DNA of 64,000 nucleotides from contig CP103031.1 of NCBI GenBank assembly GCA_024752435.1, positions 740,001 to 804,000 of the forward strand, in the 5' to 3' direction. The translations under genes and the position numbers were made by a program. The stretch is from Allantophomopsis cytisporea. Lineage: Eukaryota; Ascomycota; Leotiomycetes; Phacidiales; Phacidiaceae. Positions within the stretch are counted from its first letter, which is position 1, and each line of letters begins with the position of its first letter. The notes below the pieces were generated by a model. That model was not told where the DNA came from and searched no databases. It was given only the letters and a program-made list of their open reading frames with translations. Of this stretch, positions 1 through 11,185 are shown in pieces.

Positions 1-294
1 GGGGGGGGTGTAACAGTTATATACAGAACAGAATCAATGTAGTAGTAGTGAATAGAAAATCTAAAGCTAAAGAGAGAAGAGAAAGGAAAGAATAGTACAA
101 AGCTCTTATATATACAGAGAGTGCCTGAGGCTACTACTCCTTGGTTTCCCAAAGCAGGTCTTACAAAGCTTTCCGGCAGGTTCTGCGATCCTTTCTCACA
201 TCTTGTCACGTGACTTCCACGTGATGGTCACCTGACTAGGCATTGCTTCCCTTCCTACCCGTCAACGGACCGTTGTCAGGTGCAAATCCTGACA
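1..294 (+). mobile_element. Probable copia-type 3' LTR with polypurine tract
   Basis: A run of eight G (1-8) sits directly before a 286-bp unit that starts TGTAACAG and ends CCTGACA, so it has the TG...CA ends expected of an LTR. A G-rich polypurine tract touching the TG end is the arrangement found just upstream of a 3' LTR, so I orient it plus, with the body of the element outside the window to the left. A TATATATA box lies inside near 110. No primer-binding site or second LTR is visible, and the opposite orientation is not excluded because TG...CA ends read the same on both strands. Confidence 0.5.
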
Positions 295-2300
295 ACTAAA
301 GGGACTACTACAGTTCCTATAGTTCTTATTATATAACTTCTATTTTGTCCTGTAATATCCTTGTATATAACTCTATTGTAGCCTTCTATATTATTGTAAT
401 TTTAGCTTATAGTACAAGGCTATAACAATTCAATGGGTTAATACAATACCTTTCTAAGTTTTAGAAGACTATTGTAAATAACCTATAGTATATAGCTGAA
501 GTATTATTTCTAATATATAGCTGTATAAAAAGAATAGCTGCCAACTAGTAGGTAATCAATAAAAACCTATATAGTTTGATATTTTCAAAGTATATAGCAA
601 ATACAATTTCTGTGATGTTGCTATAGACCCGACTGAAAGTTACATCAACTTCAAAGATACTTCAGAAAAAAAAAGGGCTTGTTAATATTCAAATACAATA
701 AAACAAAGTCTTGGCTGGTAAGAAACAAATCCTAGATATCCATAGAATATTATCAATTGCTATTCCAAGCAGGCTAGTCACTAAGAATATCTCGACCAAA
801 TAGGAATTGAGTAATACGTTGTTTTCGAATAAGATCTGCCTACCTGTCTTGATTGGCAAGTGGCGGATATATATTGGCCAAAAGTTTATATCGCAGTCCT
901 ATAAAAAAATTGTACATCGGGGACTCTTCTAAAATACAACTATATAGTCTTGTATCAGTGACCGACTGGTTAGAAGCTAGCTTCAAAGTAACTAACCGGT
1001 CGAGAGAGTGAGAGAGTTTTGGTTGATAAACAAAGCTAATAGCTCAGTTGAAGGTTGGGTGTTGTTCTTGTAGGTAGAGGTAGAAGATATAGATGTCTAC
1101 CTTGGACTCGAAGTGCATCATAGAAACCGTTGTAAACCCTTTGGGATAATTACTCGGAATTTGACCTGGACTGGATATGCTCAAGAAACCCAATTTTAGA
1201 GCGAGATTGGTCTGTTACTGGTTGGCTACCGGTCACCTACTGGTTCTACTATGACTTACGACATCGTCGCCTTTTCGCACGGGTTGAATCGACAGTTGAG
1301 CAATGTCTAGATGTAGTATGTGAGCCAATTTAAAAAGATCGTTTAGGTATTGTACATTGAGCGGATTTGCTTGAGCAACTGTACGATGGTAATGTCCAAT
1401 CCCATCACCTTTTGTAGAAGATTCGCAAGAAACTCAGTATTGGACACCTTGTGCAAGTAGTTAGCTACTAGACTACCACTGGTGGGGGAACAATTGTAAA
1501 TAGAGCCGTTTTATATATCGTTGATTTATATCCTTTGAAGTACAGCCAACACGTGTAAATTCTTGTAGATGATGTTGGTAAACCGATTCTATAAATTCTG
1601 CAGCTTTTAGCCGGTTGAGATCTAGTTGAGGTCTAGTATAGGTCTGGGTAAATAGCCCTGGCTATGTATCGGGAACCGAAGTATGTTTAACATTTAGAAT
1701 GTCGGGATGTGTAAAGCTGTATACTTTAACACCTGAGCACTAGTACCAGTAGACTGTAACTAACTGGCTGATGATCAAGAAATTGTTGACAGAGTATCAA
1801 AAGTTTTCGATCATGTTTCTTTTCTGTACGTAAGCCAGCTGCCGACCGGTCGCAAATTGGACAGAACTTACGTTACGACGCAGTTGTTTCCTATCATCAT
1901 TGCCTTCGAGATGAATCAAGTGGATAGACTGTTTCAGTCTGTAAAGCGCTTTATAAAGCTTACAGACCTAAATCCTTCTACAAATCCGTATAGTTACTCA
2001 ATATAGAGGTCTTTGTATATCTAAGGTATGTAAAGGAACCATATCCTGTAACCTATGCTTCAAATGCCTGTACAGGGCATCGAATAACTCATTGGACAAT
2101 CTAGAGTTGTCCTAGCTACTAGCCAGCGCTATTGATATTTTTTATTTGCCTTGAATATTACTCTAGGGTTATTACATACATTCACAGCCGAAGGGATAAT
2201 AATGTACAGTAGAGCGTAAGCGGTAAATTGCCTTGACATCAAGATGTCGATAGTTCACGTGTATCAAATCGACTCATATCATAAAGTGCTAGGATTAAAG
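295..2300. other. AT-rich, gene-free stretch, probably decayed repeat DNA
   Basis: The stretch is rich in TA dinucleotides and interrupted by stops in every frame. I find no open frame long enough to be a gene. Runs such as TATAGTATATAG resemble sequence altered by repeat-induced point mutation (RIP). It lies between the LTR and the broken endonuclease gene, so it may be the remains of older insertions. I could not recognise any transposon protein motif with confidence. Confidence 0.45.
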
Positions 2301-2375
2301 GCAATATGTATTTGCCTAGATTAAGTCTCGGGTACCACCAGTACAAACTACCAAACCCCTATCCGGGTAGGTCAT

Positions 2376-3135
2376 TAAAAACCTACCGCCCAGATGCTAC
2401 TGCTGGTCCAGTACAACCTCCGGCAAAATACATGTCTGAAGTTGCCCCTTTGCCCAATGATCACACGGATGAATCCGTGTTTGATTTGGTAAGACTAAAA
2501 CCACCATTTTCTGGCACCGGTTGCGATCTTTATAAAGGTTAATCTCTTCTACAATAATATGATCGAGATTGAAGCACCCACCGATATGACAGAGGCGAGA
2601 GGTATAATAACTCAGATTAGCGTTTGAGACAGAGAAGAAGAATCAGGTATATATATACCTCATAAGAGGCAGCTGGTGCGCCGGGGTTTGAGGATCGCGA
2701 AGTCAATCGGAGGAGTTGCCCCTTTCCCGAAGCGACAACGGCGAGTGGATGAGCCTTTGGCTGTACAGCCCCACCGTAAGCTTGCTGGAAAGTGCAGTTC
2801 TGTAGATCCCCAGGTATACGACTGTTCCTCAGGTTTATAGCTTGATAGCCATTTGGGTGAGCAGGATTGTTGCTAGATAGCCAACAACCCAATGTTGAGG
2901 TTGTATTGCGATAACGGGAGAGGAGCTCCAACGCCCAACAAGGATCACGGTCCGCAATAGCTTCCACAGTCTTTGTAGAATCATCGGCCTGCTGTGCTTC
3001 GATCTCCACGGCCCGATCAACTGCAAGACGGAGGTCGTAGAGGCTTTCCGAACTGGCTGGGCGGGCTATGTGAGGAGTAAGGGCAGTAGGAGCTTGTTGT
3101 AGGACCACATCGATGTCAACACAGGGAGTAGCCAT
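2376..3135 (-). pseudogene. Decayed His-Me finger (HNH-like) endonuclease-domain gene
   Basis: Read on the minus strand, the frame starting at 3135 gives about 160 residues ending in a GCW...GYQAI...KAHPLAVVASGKG pattern, as in the zinc-binding part of His-Me finger (ββα-metal) endonuclease domains. It is followed by an intron-like GTATAT...GCTAATCTGAG segment. From about 2600 downward another frame reads SRLCHIGGCFNLDHIIVE, which is the core of that fold: LCH with the catalytic His, CFN, and a DHI/V tail. The two parts do not join in one frame with any GT-AG pair I found. The last zinc-ligand-like part (HPCDHW...QTC) is in yet another frame. I therefore read it as a degenerate copy with at least two frame breaks. 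Such proteins occur in many copies in fungal genomes; the function is unknown and a mobile origin is an inference. Confidence 0.6.
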
Positions 3136-3918
3136 GATAGATTATGTAGTCTATACAGATCGGGTCTCTCAACGGCTCGGGAATCTTGTTCGTGACAGTT
3201 CTATACGACTTCCCCTCGCCCCGCCAAGTTATTTGGGTGATTGTTCTGGTCTAGATGAGGCCGTCTCTTACGAGTAAGACAGCGGTCAAATGTAGAAGAT
3301 TGTCTATTGGCTTAAGACGAGATGTACCGTTGCCTAGGGGGCTATTGGGCTGTGGTAAGTTGATGATGTCAAAACCTAGCGTATGGATATACTGGTTGAT
3401 GTATAATGAATGTGTAAGTGTGAGTGACAATGTACCGTAACGAAAGGAGGGGGTGAAGAGAAGCATTTGGAGCAAAATCGTGCCATCAGCTGTATGTCGA
3501 GAATGAAAGGGAAGAGGAACAAAGGGAAAGGAAGGAATAGAAGGATAGAGAAGATCTTGAGAGGGGATTTGGAGGTCTTTGGCATAACGAAAGGTTTCGT
3601 AAGCTGCTATCGTTAGGAGGTATGTTACTGTCCAAGGGGATAGGGCATAGGATGGCGATTATCATTGAAAGTGAAGAGCTCCCTACGAAAGGTGTCACAT
3701 AATACAGTTAACCTTCGGTTCTAATAGTACGGGTCACCTGAATATCCACTCAACAGTAGCGTTCGTGTGGCGTTGCAGATCTTCGAGTTGTCGCGTCACG
3801 TGAGCACAGGGCATCCTAGCTCCCGCGTTTAGTATGACATTAGTATCAATGATATTTAAGGTAATCTACGTCATCTTGGGATATAATATTTCAATCACCA
3901 GAAATCACAACAATAATC
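3136..3918. other. Intergenic region upstream of the dicarboxylate transporter
   Basis: No convincing gene. It holds the divergent upstream regions of the broken endonuclease gene and the transporter. A CACGTG E-box lies at 3797-3802, about 117 bp before the transporter start, and an AT-rich, TATA-like stretch lies at 3850-3895. Confidence 0.4.
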
Positions 3919-5139
3919 ATGGCAGATGCTTCGATGAGCCGGGATGATCCACAACTCGACACTCATAGCCTCGAGAAGGGCGATCAACCACAAAAGTGGT
4001 ACAAAGTGTCTTTGCGCGATCGTATCGTTCACACCTCATGGGCATGGTACACGACGACAATGTCTACGGGAGGCATAGCATTGGTTCTTCATAGCACACC
4101 ACACCAATTCACTGGTCTCAACGTTATTGGACGGATTGTCTACATTTTTGACATTGTCCTCTTTCTGGGAATCACTGCTGCGCTGACGGCTCGATTTATC
4201 CTCCATCCATCGGCTTTGGGAAATTCCCTTCGGCATCCCACGGAATCCCTCTTTTTCCCGACATTCTGGCTCAGCATTGCGACAATCATATCGAATATGC
4301 AAGGATATGGTGTCCCTCGTGTTGGACCATGGCTTATAGTGGCTCTGAGAGTGCTCTTCTGGGTATATAGCGCCTGTACATTTCTGGTTGCGGTTGGACA
4401 GTATTATCTGCTATTTACAGCTCAACAGCTGACACTCCACTCCATGACACCCTCATGGATACTGCCGATTTTCCCCGTGATGTTGTCTGGAACCATAGCT
4501 TCCGTCATAGCCTCATCGCAGCCGCCCGCTCAAGCACTTCCAATAGTGGTAGCAGGTCTGACCTTTCAAGGACTCGGCTTGCTGGTCGCAATTTTCATGT
4601 ACGCCAACTGGATCGGCCGGCTTATGACGTCAGGACTACCGGAACCAAGAACTAGGCCAGGCATGTTTATTGCGGTTGGACCACCAGCCTTCACGGGTCT
4701 TGCGATTATCGGCATGGCAAAGTCGACGTCCTCGATATTTCCAGAATACACGACGCTTGCTGCAGTCACGGACCCCTCAATTATTGCTTCTACACTATAT
4801 ATTATGGCTGTTACCACAGCGATATTCCTGTGGGCTCTTGCATTCTGGTTCTTCTCGGTTTCTGCAATAGCTACTGTGATAGGAAGTCGCAACAAGAGCT
4901 TTGTCTTCCACCTATCTTGGTGGGCGATGGTTTTCCCAAATGTTGGGTTCACTATCTGTCTCATCGATATAGGTGAGGCTCTCAACAGCGAGGGCATCCT
5001 TTGGGTAGGATCCGCAATGACTATTATTTTGGTTATTGCGTGGTTCTCTGTTGGATTCGCACAGATTCATGCTGTCTGGTCTGGGCAGATTCTGTATCCT
5101 GGAATGGATGAGGATAAAGACGAGGAGAAAGAGGAATAG
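3919..5139 (+). CDS. Mae1-like C4-dicarboxylate (malate) transporter, TDT/SLAC1 family
   Basis: Single-exon gene, 406 aa. About ten hydrophobic helices cover residues 35-390, with a charged N-terminus and an acidic tail (DEDKDEEKEE). The helix pattern and signatures such as WAWYTTTMSTGG in the first helix and VGPPAFTGLA near residue 255 are those of the voltage-dependent anion channel/TDT family. The family includes the fission yeast malate permease Mae1, fungal sulfite pumps and plant SLAC1. Mae1-type members import malate and other C4 acids across the plasma membrane by proton symport. The GPPAFT motif and the length favour the malate branch over Ssu1-type sulfite efflux, but the substrate is inferred. 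The start ATG has a good context (atcATGG) and follows an A-rich leader. Confidence 0.85.
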   Translation: MADASMSRDDPQLDTHSLEKGDQPQKWYKVSLRDRIVHTSWAWYTTTMSTGGIALVLHSTPHQFTGLNVIGRIVYIFDIVLFLGITAALTARFILHPSALGNSLRHPTESLFFPTFWLSIATIISNMQGYGVPRVGPWLIVALRVLFWVYSACTFLVAVGQYYLLFTAQQLTLHSMTPSWILPIFPVMLSGTIASVIASSQPPAQALPIVVAGLTFQGLGLLVAIFMYANWIGRLMTSGLPEPRTRPGMFIAVGPPAFTGLAIIGMAKSTSSIFPEYTTLAAVTDPSIIASTLYIMAVTTAIFLWALAFWFFSVSAIATVIGSRNKSFVFHLSWWAMVFPNVGFTICLIDIGEALNSEGILWVGSAMTIILVIAWFSVGFAQIHAVWSGQILYPGMDEDKDEEKEE

Positions 5140-5865
5140 ATACAGCAACAGGATGATAGATTAGAGTGGGGATTATAGATTTAGACCGGAGGTTATCCGT
5201 TTAGACTGTACATTATAGATATAGATAGGAGACTACAAGTTTAGATTATGACCAAAACAGATACAATAGATTTCATGCCTTTTATTATTGGTAGCGAGTA
5301 CTGCCAGCTACTTAGCAGTTAATGGTACAAAGCTGTCGTTGTCTGCATTTCAAATCACAACAACGAGCATAAGGCAAAGTATAGCCTTGGGCCCACGGAA
5401 TCGCAATGATATATCCCCTCTGATATTATAAGTTTGGGACAAACAATACTTTAAGAGTAGCGATGATTTTAACACACAGTCACGTATAAGCTTCTGAAAA
5501 TAAGGTTGGAACATGGAAGGTTACGGTTAGGTGATGTTAATGGCGTGTAACCCCGCAATTACTAAGGGCTTAGCTCCTCACGTGGGCCGTAGCTCTCCCT
5601 CACCGCAAGGGTTTGGTTGGGTCGGTAGTCGCGCCGAGGTTGAAGAGGACTGGAGATGGGAGCTTTGCTTATGACAAGCTAGAGGAGCACATCTAGCGAC
5701 CCGTTACTAACTTCTCCGCATTTTGATGTTGTTGATGATCTTGGGTTTGCCATCCAATGATTAACGAGTCGTCGACTGACGATATATAAACTCGTGATTT
5801 ATGTCAATTTCATCCACTCTGAGAACACGTTTAAAACCAGTCGTATTCCTCAAGCAAGTTTTACA
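5140..5865. promoter_or_regulatory. Upstream region of the short-chain dehydrogenase
   Basis: No gene seen. A CACGTG motif is at 5579-5584. A TATATAAA element at 5781-5788 lies about 80 bp before the dehydrogenase ATG and is a plausible TATA box. Confidence 0.4.
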
Positions 5866-7066
5866 ATGCCTGTGCATAACGGATTACTCCCTCGTGAGGG
5901 TAAGACATACCGTCAATTACACTCATATTATATTATTAATCCCCATCGCAGGCTTCACCGTCGATGTCATCGCCAGTATCATCAGAAAGACAGTTCTTAA
6001 CCCCGCACTAACTCTCCCTCTCGTTCTCCTTGCACGCTACACCAAAAAGGGCGAGGATCTCTCCATTTTACACGAGACGGCTTTCAAGCGCCTGAAGCTC
6101 CTCCTCTACTTGGGTCTTGCTCGATGGAGCTCCGCCTATTTCAGCGCAGCCCGTCTCGACAACTGGACCCCGGACACCTACAATTGGGAAAAGGAGATAG
6201 TTGTTGTCACGGGTGGCGCGGGTGGCATTGGAGGCCATGTGGTGAAGCTTCTCGCTGAGAAGAATGTAAAGGTCGTTGTTTTGGATATCATCCCCATGAC
6301 CTTCGAAACATGTAAGTTTGATGATTGTCTATCTGCAATTTGCTATTGACAGCTGCTAGCAAAGAACGTTCATTACTTCAAGTGCGATATTACTTCACCC
6401 ACGACCATCTCCTCCGTGGCGGCGGAAATCAGATCTCAGGTTGGGGAGCCCACCGTCCTTATCAACAACGCCGGAGTCTGCCGCGGCAAGACTATTCTCG
6501 ACGCTAGCGAGAAGGACATCAGATTCACATTCGATGTCAACACTCTGGCGCATTACTGGCTCACCAAAGAATTCTTGCCATCGATGGTAGCCAAGAACCA
6601 CGGCATGGTGGTAACCATTGCCTCTGTGGCTTCCTACGTGACAGTTCCGAATTTAGTTGACTACGCTGCCTCCAAAGCAGCTGCGCTCTCCTTCCACGAG
6701 GGTTTAGCAGCTGAGCTGAAGACGCGATACAACGCTCCAAAAGTAAGGACTGTGGTTATTAACCAGGGATACACCAAGACACCACTCTTTGAGGGCTACC
6801 ATAATAACTCGAAGTTCGTGATGCCGACTCTAGAGCCTGAGACAGTGGCCGAGGCGATTGTGCGGAAGGTATTGGAAGGAAGCAGTGGTCAAGTGCTACT
6901 ACCGGGCTTCTCATCTTTCTTGACTCTTTTTAAAGCTATGCCTCATTGGTATCAAGTTAAGGGGAGGAACAGGGGCGAGGCGATCATGCGAGATTGGCAT
7001 GGAAGGCAGGTTGTGGATGTTGAGAGGGAGTATACATTGAGGAAAGAGGGGAGTGAGAGCGAGTGA
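5866..7066 (+). CDS. Membrane-anchored short-chain dehydrogenase/reductase (RDH/17β-HSD-like)
   Basis: Three exons: 5866-5899, 5952-6311, 6360-7066, giving 366 aa. Both introns begin GTAAG; the second acceptor is CTAG at 6358-6359, chosen because it keeps the frame. Residues 20-75 are hydrophobic and probably anchor the protein to a membrane. The Rossmann fold carries TGGAGGIG (98-105) for NAD(P) binding, NNAG (167-170), Ser220/223, and the catalytic Tyr233 and Lys237 of YAASK. The layout (N-terminal membrane helix, then classical SDR) matches fungal relatives of retinol dehydrogenase 10 and 17β-hydroxysteroid dehydrogenase 11, which act on lipid or retinoid-like substrates at the ER or lipid droplets. 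The substrate here is unknown. Confidence 0.85.
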
Positions 7067-7770
7067 GTTTTCCGCGTGTTAGTGTGAATGGTGCAGTAGC
7101 TGATTGTATAGCTCGACTATTTTTGTGAGACCAGGCAATGAGTAACATGATAGTGTTTCGGAGTAGGTCAGGAAGTGTGATATGCTCGGATACAGTGTTG
7201 CTAATGGGTCCTGGTTTGTTTCTGGATGTCAGTGTTAAGTGCTAGGCTTAGTATAGTGTAAAGTAACTTCATATATCTTGTGTTCTCTCAAACCAAGCCC
7301 TAGGCGCCTCGTGAATCATTCGTTTTCCTACAGGTATTTTCTGCTGAGATGCTCATGTCTCCAATCTGTTCAGTTGTTGAAGCTTCCAGAATGATTTGTT
7401 GTTTCTTTTGAATGCTGCTGATAACTTGGTAGCCGAAAGCCAGTTTAGAGCAGCAAATAAGACTCTTGAATGATTCAATAGAGTGATAATGAAGTCACTA
7501 AACTACTCTCGGTGTTTGAAGCCTACTAAATGTTTGCCAGATTCACTCTGTCACATTGAATGATTACGAAATGTAAATTTGCTATCATAACCCTTGTTTG
7601 TTTTGATTAGCTGGCACTGATGACATGGCAAGACCAAGTACCAAGCAGTAGCAGTAGCAATCCTTCTTCCCGCCCGTGGTGAACGACAGACCTACTAGTA
7701 ACAAGACATCCCCTCCTGCCCAAGATCGAGAAGCGTATCGTACTTCAGATGAAGATACCTGTGAAGCTAC
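7067..7770. other. Convergent 3' intergenic region
   Basis: Lies between the 3' ends of the dehydrogenase (+) and the unknown 206-aa gene (-). No coding frame stands out; presumably 3' UTRs. Confidence 0.4.
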
Positions 7771-8441
7771 CTAGTAAGTATAAGGAGCATCGACCCACTC
7801 AATTTTCTTGATAGAGACTTCATTTCTGATCATGGCCTTTAAGAAGCGGCGAATATTGGCAACAGACCAGTATGGCATATTGGAATCCGTAGGGTGGCTG
7901 GGATAGTCATTCGAAAAGGCCCAGAAAAGACCGTGAGGGAGGAACTCTGAGCCGTCGCCTCTGGTGATGCGCCACCATGAGTCCTCATCCGAACCCTCAT
8001 ATGGACCAAATTCGCGAATACGCTCCAGGACCAGCTTCTTAACATCGGCTACGAGATCACGGTAGGTCATTCCGACAATTTGAGGGCGGTCGTAGCGGCG
8101 GGCAGCGATAATGTTGGCATCGGAGTAGTCTGGGATGCTCCTGACTCTGGTGTACATATCAAGACGCACGAGAACTACCAGGTGCCGATAGTTGAGAGCT
8201 ACGTGGAGCTGATACAACTCTTCGATGGAGAATTTCTCGATCTCGTCATGAGGGAAAGCTGGGTATCTGGAGCTGAATTTCCAGTTGAGCCAGTTTGGAG
8301 CGACTCCAACCTTCGTCAAAGGATTGAAATCGCCGTCCTTGACGAGCGTGACGCCAGTGGCTCGGTCTGAGACTTGTTAGACACGTAAACATGTGGTGTT
8401 GATCGTTGAAACCTACTAAGAAATCCGACTAGTTGCTTCAT
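7771..8441 (-). CDS. Hypothetical protein, 206 aa, two exons
   Basis: Complement of join(7771-8366, 8417-8441). A tiny first exon encodes eight codons plus one base. A 50-nt intron follows, with donor GTAGGT and acceptor TCTCAG, and the second exon reads in frame from RATGVTLVKDGDFNPLTKVG to the stop at 7771. The protein is soluble, rich in Trp and charged residues (for example DSWWRITRG and MPYWSVANIRRF), with no signal peptide or membrane helix. I do not recognise a family. The sustained open frame and clean splice support a real gene, but an additional upstream exon cannot be ruled out. Confidence 0.6.
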
Positions 8442-8796
8442 GTTTGCAATTCAGAGGTTGTAAAGCAAGTAGTCGAAAGCTCGATGCAGTTTTGTTTGGG
8501 TCGTGGATTGGAGAGAGGTTCGATAATACGGAAGAGTTGTTAGATGTATCACTCTCGAAGTGTTCTCGACGACTGTTAAACCTTTGACCTTTTTGCGGTG
8601 GCCATGATTTCCCTCGTCGCCCCAGCCTTATGGTAGTGATACATGTTAGATAGCAAATTAAGGCCTTCTCCAATAACAATCAAATCTAGGTCTCTAATCT
8701 TATATTCACCAAGTTGCTTATTGTTGGAATACTTCTCCTGCTTCGCCTATAAACCCTTTCCCTGCTCGGTTTTGGACTTCTGCTCATCCTCGCCCC

Positions 8797-9169
8797 TCAA
8801 TCCCGTTTCTGCTCATTCTCAGACTGCTCTGGCTTCTGCTTGACACCAATATTGCTGACCGCGACATCAGAAGTAACATTGCAGCCAGAATCACGGACCT
8901 GTTCCTTTACCTTTCTCTTGACGGCTGCGCTACTTCGCTTTTCCTTTTCAAGTGCGTCTATGAAGTTCATAGCATCCTTATGTACCCAACAATCTATAGG
9001 GATGCCGAATCGAAGAGAGAACAGAATAGGAGGCCCTTCGATATTGCTATAATTCAAGCCGAATATATAGGGGTAATTATTTATCGTGAGAGCAAACATA
9101 ATCATAATACCGAGTCTAACGAGGGAGCTCGTAAAGATCAGACCGTCCTTTATATAGACATCACGATAT
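8797..9169 (-). other. Possible exon or gene fragment of unknown function
   Basis: A minus-strand open frame preceded by a good intron 3' end (TCTAAC branch-like sequence, then TTCAG, exon starting at 9169). It encodes a region with IEGPPILFSLRFGIPIDCW and a Lys/Glu-rich tail. I found no start codon or upstream exon that completes it, and recognise no family. It may be a gene relic or noise. Confidence 0.2.
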
Positions 9170-9785
9170 CTGAATAAGAGAGTTAGAATATCTTAATGAT
9201 TTAGTAGTCGAAGATATCGTAGCTATACTAGTGCACCGGCCCATTCAATCTATCTGAGACACTTAATCAGTCTCGTCGACAGATTGTTTAGATTGTTTAG
9301 CTACACGGCAGTTCTTAAGACGCTACTTAACCTTCGTACGGCTGAGGTAGGCAGTTTATTGGACACCCTTATTTGCTCTGTACTCTTATGCTTTTCTATT
9401 ATAAGTACACCAAATCCTTATACTTTGTGAAGTTGAACGATTCTCGCATTCTGCATGGGACTCGACTTAATCACAGACTAGCAATACACACACACTATGT
9501 GCAGTTAAAACAAGAGAAATGCAGATGAGATCCGTTGTGCCGTTAGAAGGGACAGCAGCTGGACGCAGTATTACCACAGAAGTCACAGTTCATTGGTTGA
9601 CCAGCATGCCTATCAGATTAACATAGTTGCTAAATGACCTCTCCCAGTCACAGATAGATATTGTTTGACGTATAGGACGGCTGGACTGCTGCACATGTAC
9701 GTTGTACATATCAGATTTGCAGGAAGTCCGTGAAGAACATAGGCAAAACGCAGGATGCGGGTCTTTCGCGGTATCATATTGAGCA
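9170..9785. other. Intergenic region
   Basis: No supported gene or RNA seen. Locally AT-rich. Confidence 0.3.
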
Positions 9786-10105
9786 GTAGGTTAAAGGTTA
9801 ATGTAGTAAAGGGCCCTGCTAGATCACATAACGCCATCGCTAAATCCCACAACCCACCACCGTCTACATCGTGCTTTGGGAGTCAGTATCGCCGGTCTCC
9901 CGACCCAAAAGCATCAAGAATGAAAAATGTATTCCCAAGACCCTAACCACCTAACCCTAATCAGTGCTTGAGAAAATGAAGGTTGAAGTAGGTATGTTTT
10001 GGTTGATATCGATGGAAATGTGTGTGTGGGGCCCGTTATGGGATTTAGCGATAGCATTGTGGGATTTAGCACGTCCCTCAGTAGTTAAAGTGTTACCCCA
10101 GAACA
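9786..10105. mobile_element. MITE-like element with imperfect terminal inverted repeats
   Basis: Two arms of about 60-70 bp face each other: 9790-9857 on the plus strand and 10033-10103 read in reverse complement. Both contain the core CATCGCTAAATCCCA (or TATCGCTAAATCCCA) and a second, nearly identical TAAATC/TAGATC unit. Arm identity by eye is roughly 70-75%. The roughly 175-bp centre has no coding frame. Size, inverted arms and internal sub-repeats fit a miniature inverted-repeat transposable element. The exact ends and any target-site duplication are unclear. Confidence 0.45.
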
Positions 10106-10403
10106 AGGAATGGTGGGGAAAGCTTTCGCGTTCTCATTCCTCTTCTTGACACCGCACATATCACCCAACATTGCACGCCCAGCTATTTAACATCTCACAT
10201 ACCTTCGCAGTATCTCTCCGCTTCCTCCCCCCCCCCCTTCCCAACTTGGTCTCTTAAACATCCCAATACCTCACTTCCTCTTCTCTGGTAGATTTTATAG
10301 ACCAGTTTAGACATCTAGAGAAAGGTATCTAGAATTTCGCAACAACCAGATAACGCCCAATACCCCGCCTTTCAACGTTCACCCAACCCGCTAAATCATC
10401 AAT
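10106..10403 (+). promoter_or_regulatory. Pyrimidine-rich upstream region of the HAD gene
   Basis: Contains a C-rich stretch (a run of nine or more C near 10230) and CT-rich leader sequence typical of fungal promoters near the transcription start. No gene. Confidence 0.35.
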
Positions 10404-11185
10404 ATGCCCAAGGTAGATAACACATACCAATTCTTTTACCCAACATAAGGAAATCATACTGACCGCCCCAGATCACCACCCTCCTCTTTGACTGTGACAA
10501 CACCCTCGTCCTCTCGGAATCCCTCGCCTTCGAAGCATGCGCTGAGCTCGCTAACGAGATCCTCGCATCACGCGGTATTCCCGACCGGTACACCGGCCCA
10601 CAACTGCTATCCGAATTCGTCGGGCAGAACTTCCGAGGCATGATTACGAACCTGAAGGCCAAGTATAAGTACGAGATGGACGATGCCGAGCTGGAGAAGT
10701 ACGTGACACGCGAGGAAGACCAGGTGATTGCGAAGCTGAAGGCAAAGCTACAGCCGTGCGAGGGGGTGGATTCCGTGTTGCCGAAGCTGGAGGGCAAGTA
10801 TACGCTTGCCGTTGTGAGCTCCTCGGCATTCCGCCGTGTCAAGGCCAGCATTGAGAAGGTTGGTCAGGAGAAGTATTTTGATGATAGGGTCTACAGTGCT
10901 GCTAGTAGTCTGCCAAAACCAACGTCTAAGCCTGACCCTGCGATCTATTTGTGGGCTATGGAGAGGATTGGTGTGAAGGCTGAGGAGTGCGTGGCTATCG
11001 AGGATAGTAAGAGTGGTACTTTGAGTGGTGTGCGGGCTGGGATTAGAGTTGTTGGGTATGTTGGCAGCTATGACGAAGATGAGAAAGAGAAGATGCGAGG
11101 TGTTTTGAGTGAGAATGGTGCGAAGCCGGTCATGGAGCATTGGAGTGAGTTCGAGGGCGTATTGAAGGAGATTGAGAGTGAGTGA
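10404..11185 (+). CDS. HAD-superfamily hydrolase (phosphoglycolate/β-PGM-like phosphatase)
   Basis: Two exons: 10404-10412 (only Met-Pro-Lys) and 10472-11185, giving 240 aa. The 59-nt intron runs from GTAGAT to CCCCAG. All four HAD motifs are present: DCDNTL at residues 10-15 (nucleophile Asp and acid/base Asp), VVSSS (motif II, about 117-121), the PKPTSKPDP lysines (motif III) and AIEDSKSG (motif IV). The helical cap between motifs I and II is typical of subfamily IA enzymes such as phosphoglycolate phosphatase, 2-deoxyglucose-6-phosphatase and β-phosphoglucomutase. The small-molecule substrate cannot be read from the sequence. Confidence 0.85.

Noticed and set aside
295..2300. Possible copia reverse transcriptase remnant (a VDD reading near 1568)
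   Set aside because: Neighbouring residues do not match reverse transcriptase motifs and stops interrupt the frame; too weak to name.
2306..2542. 78-aa plus-strand open frame
   Set aside because: It overlaps on the opposite strand the second part of the His-Me finger relic, which has recognisable motifs, so the plus frame is a shadow.
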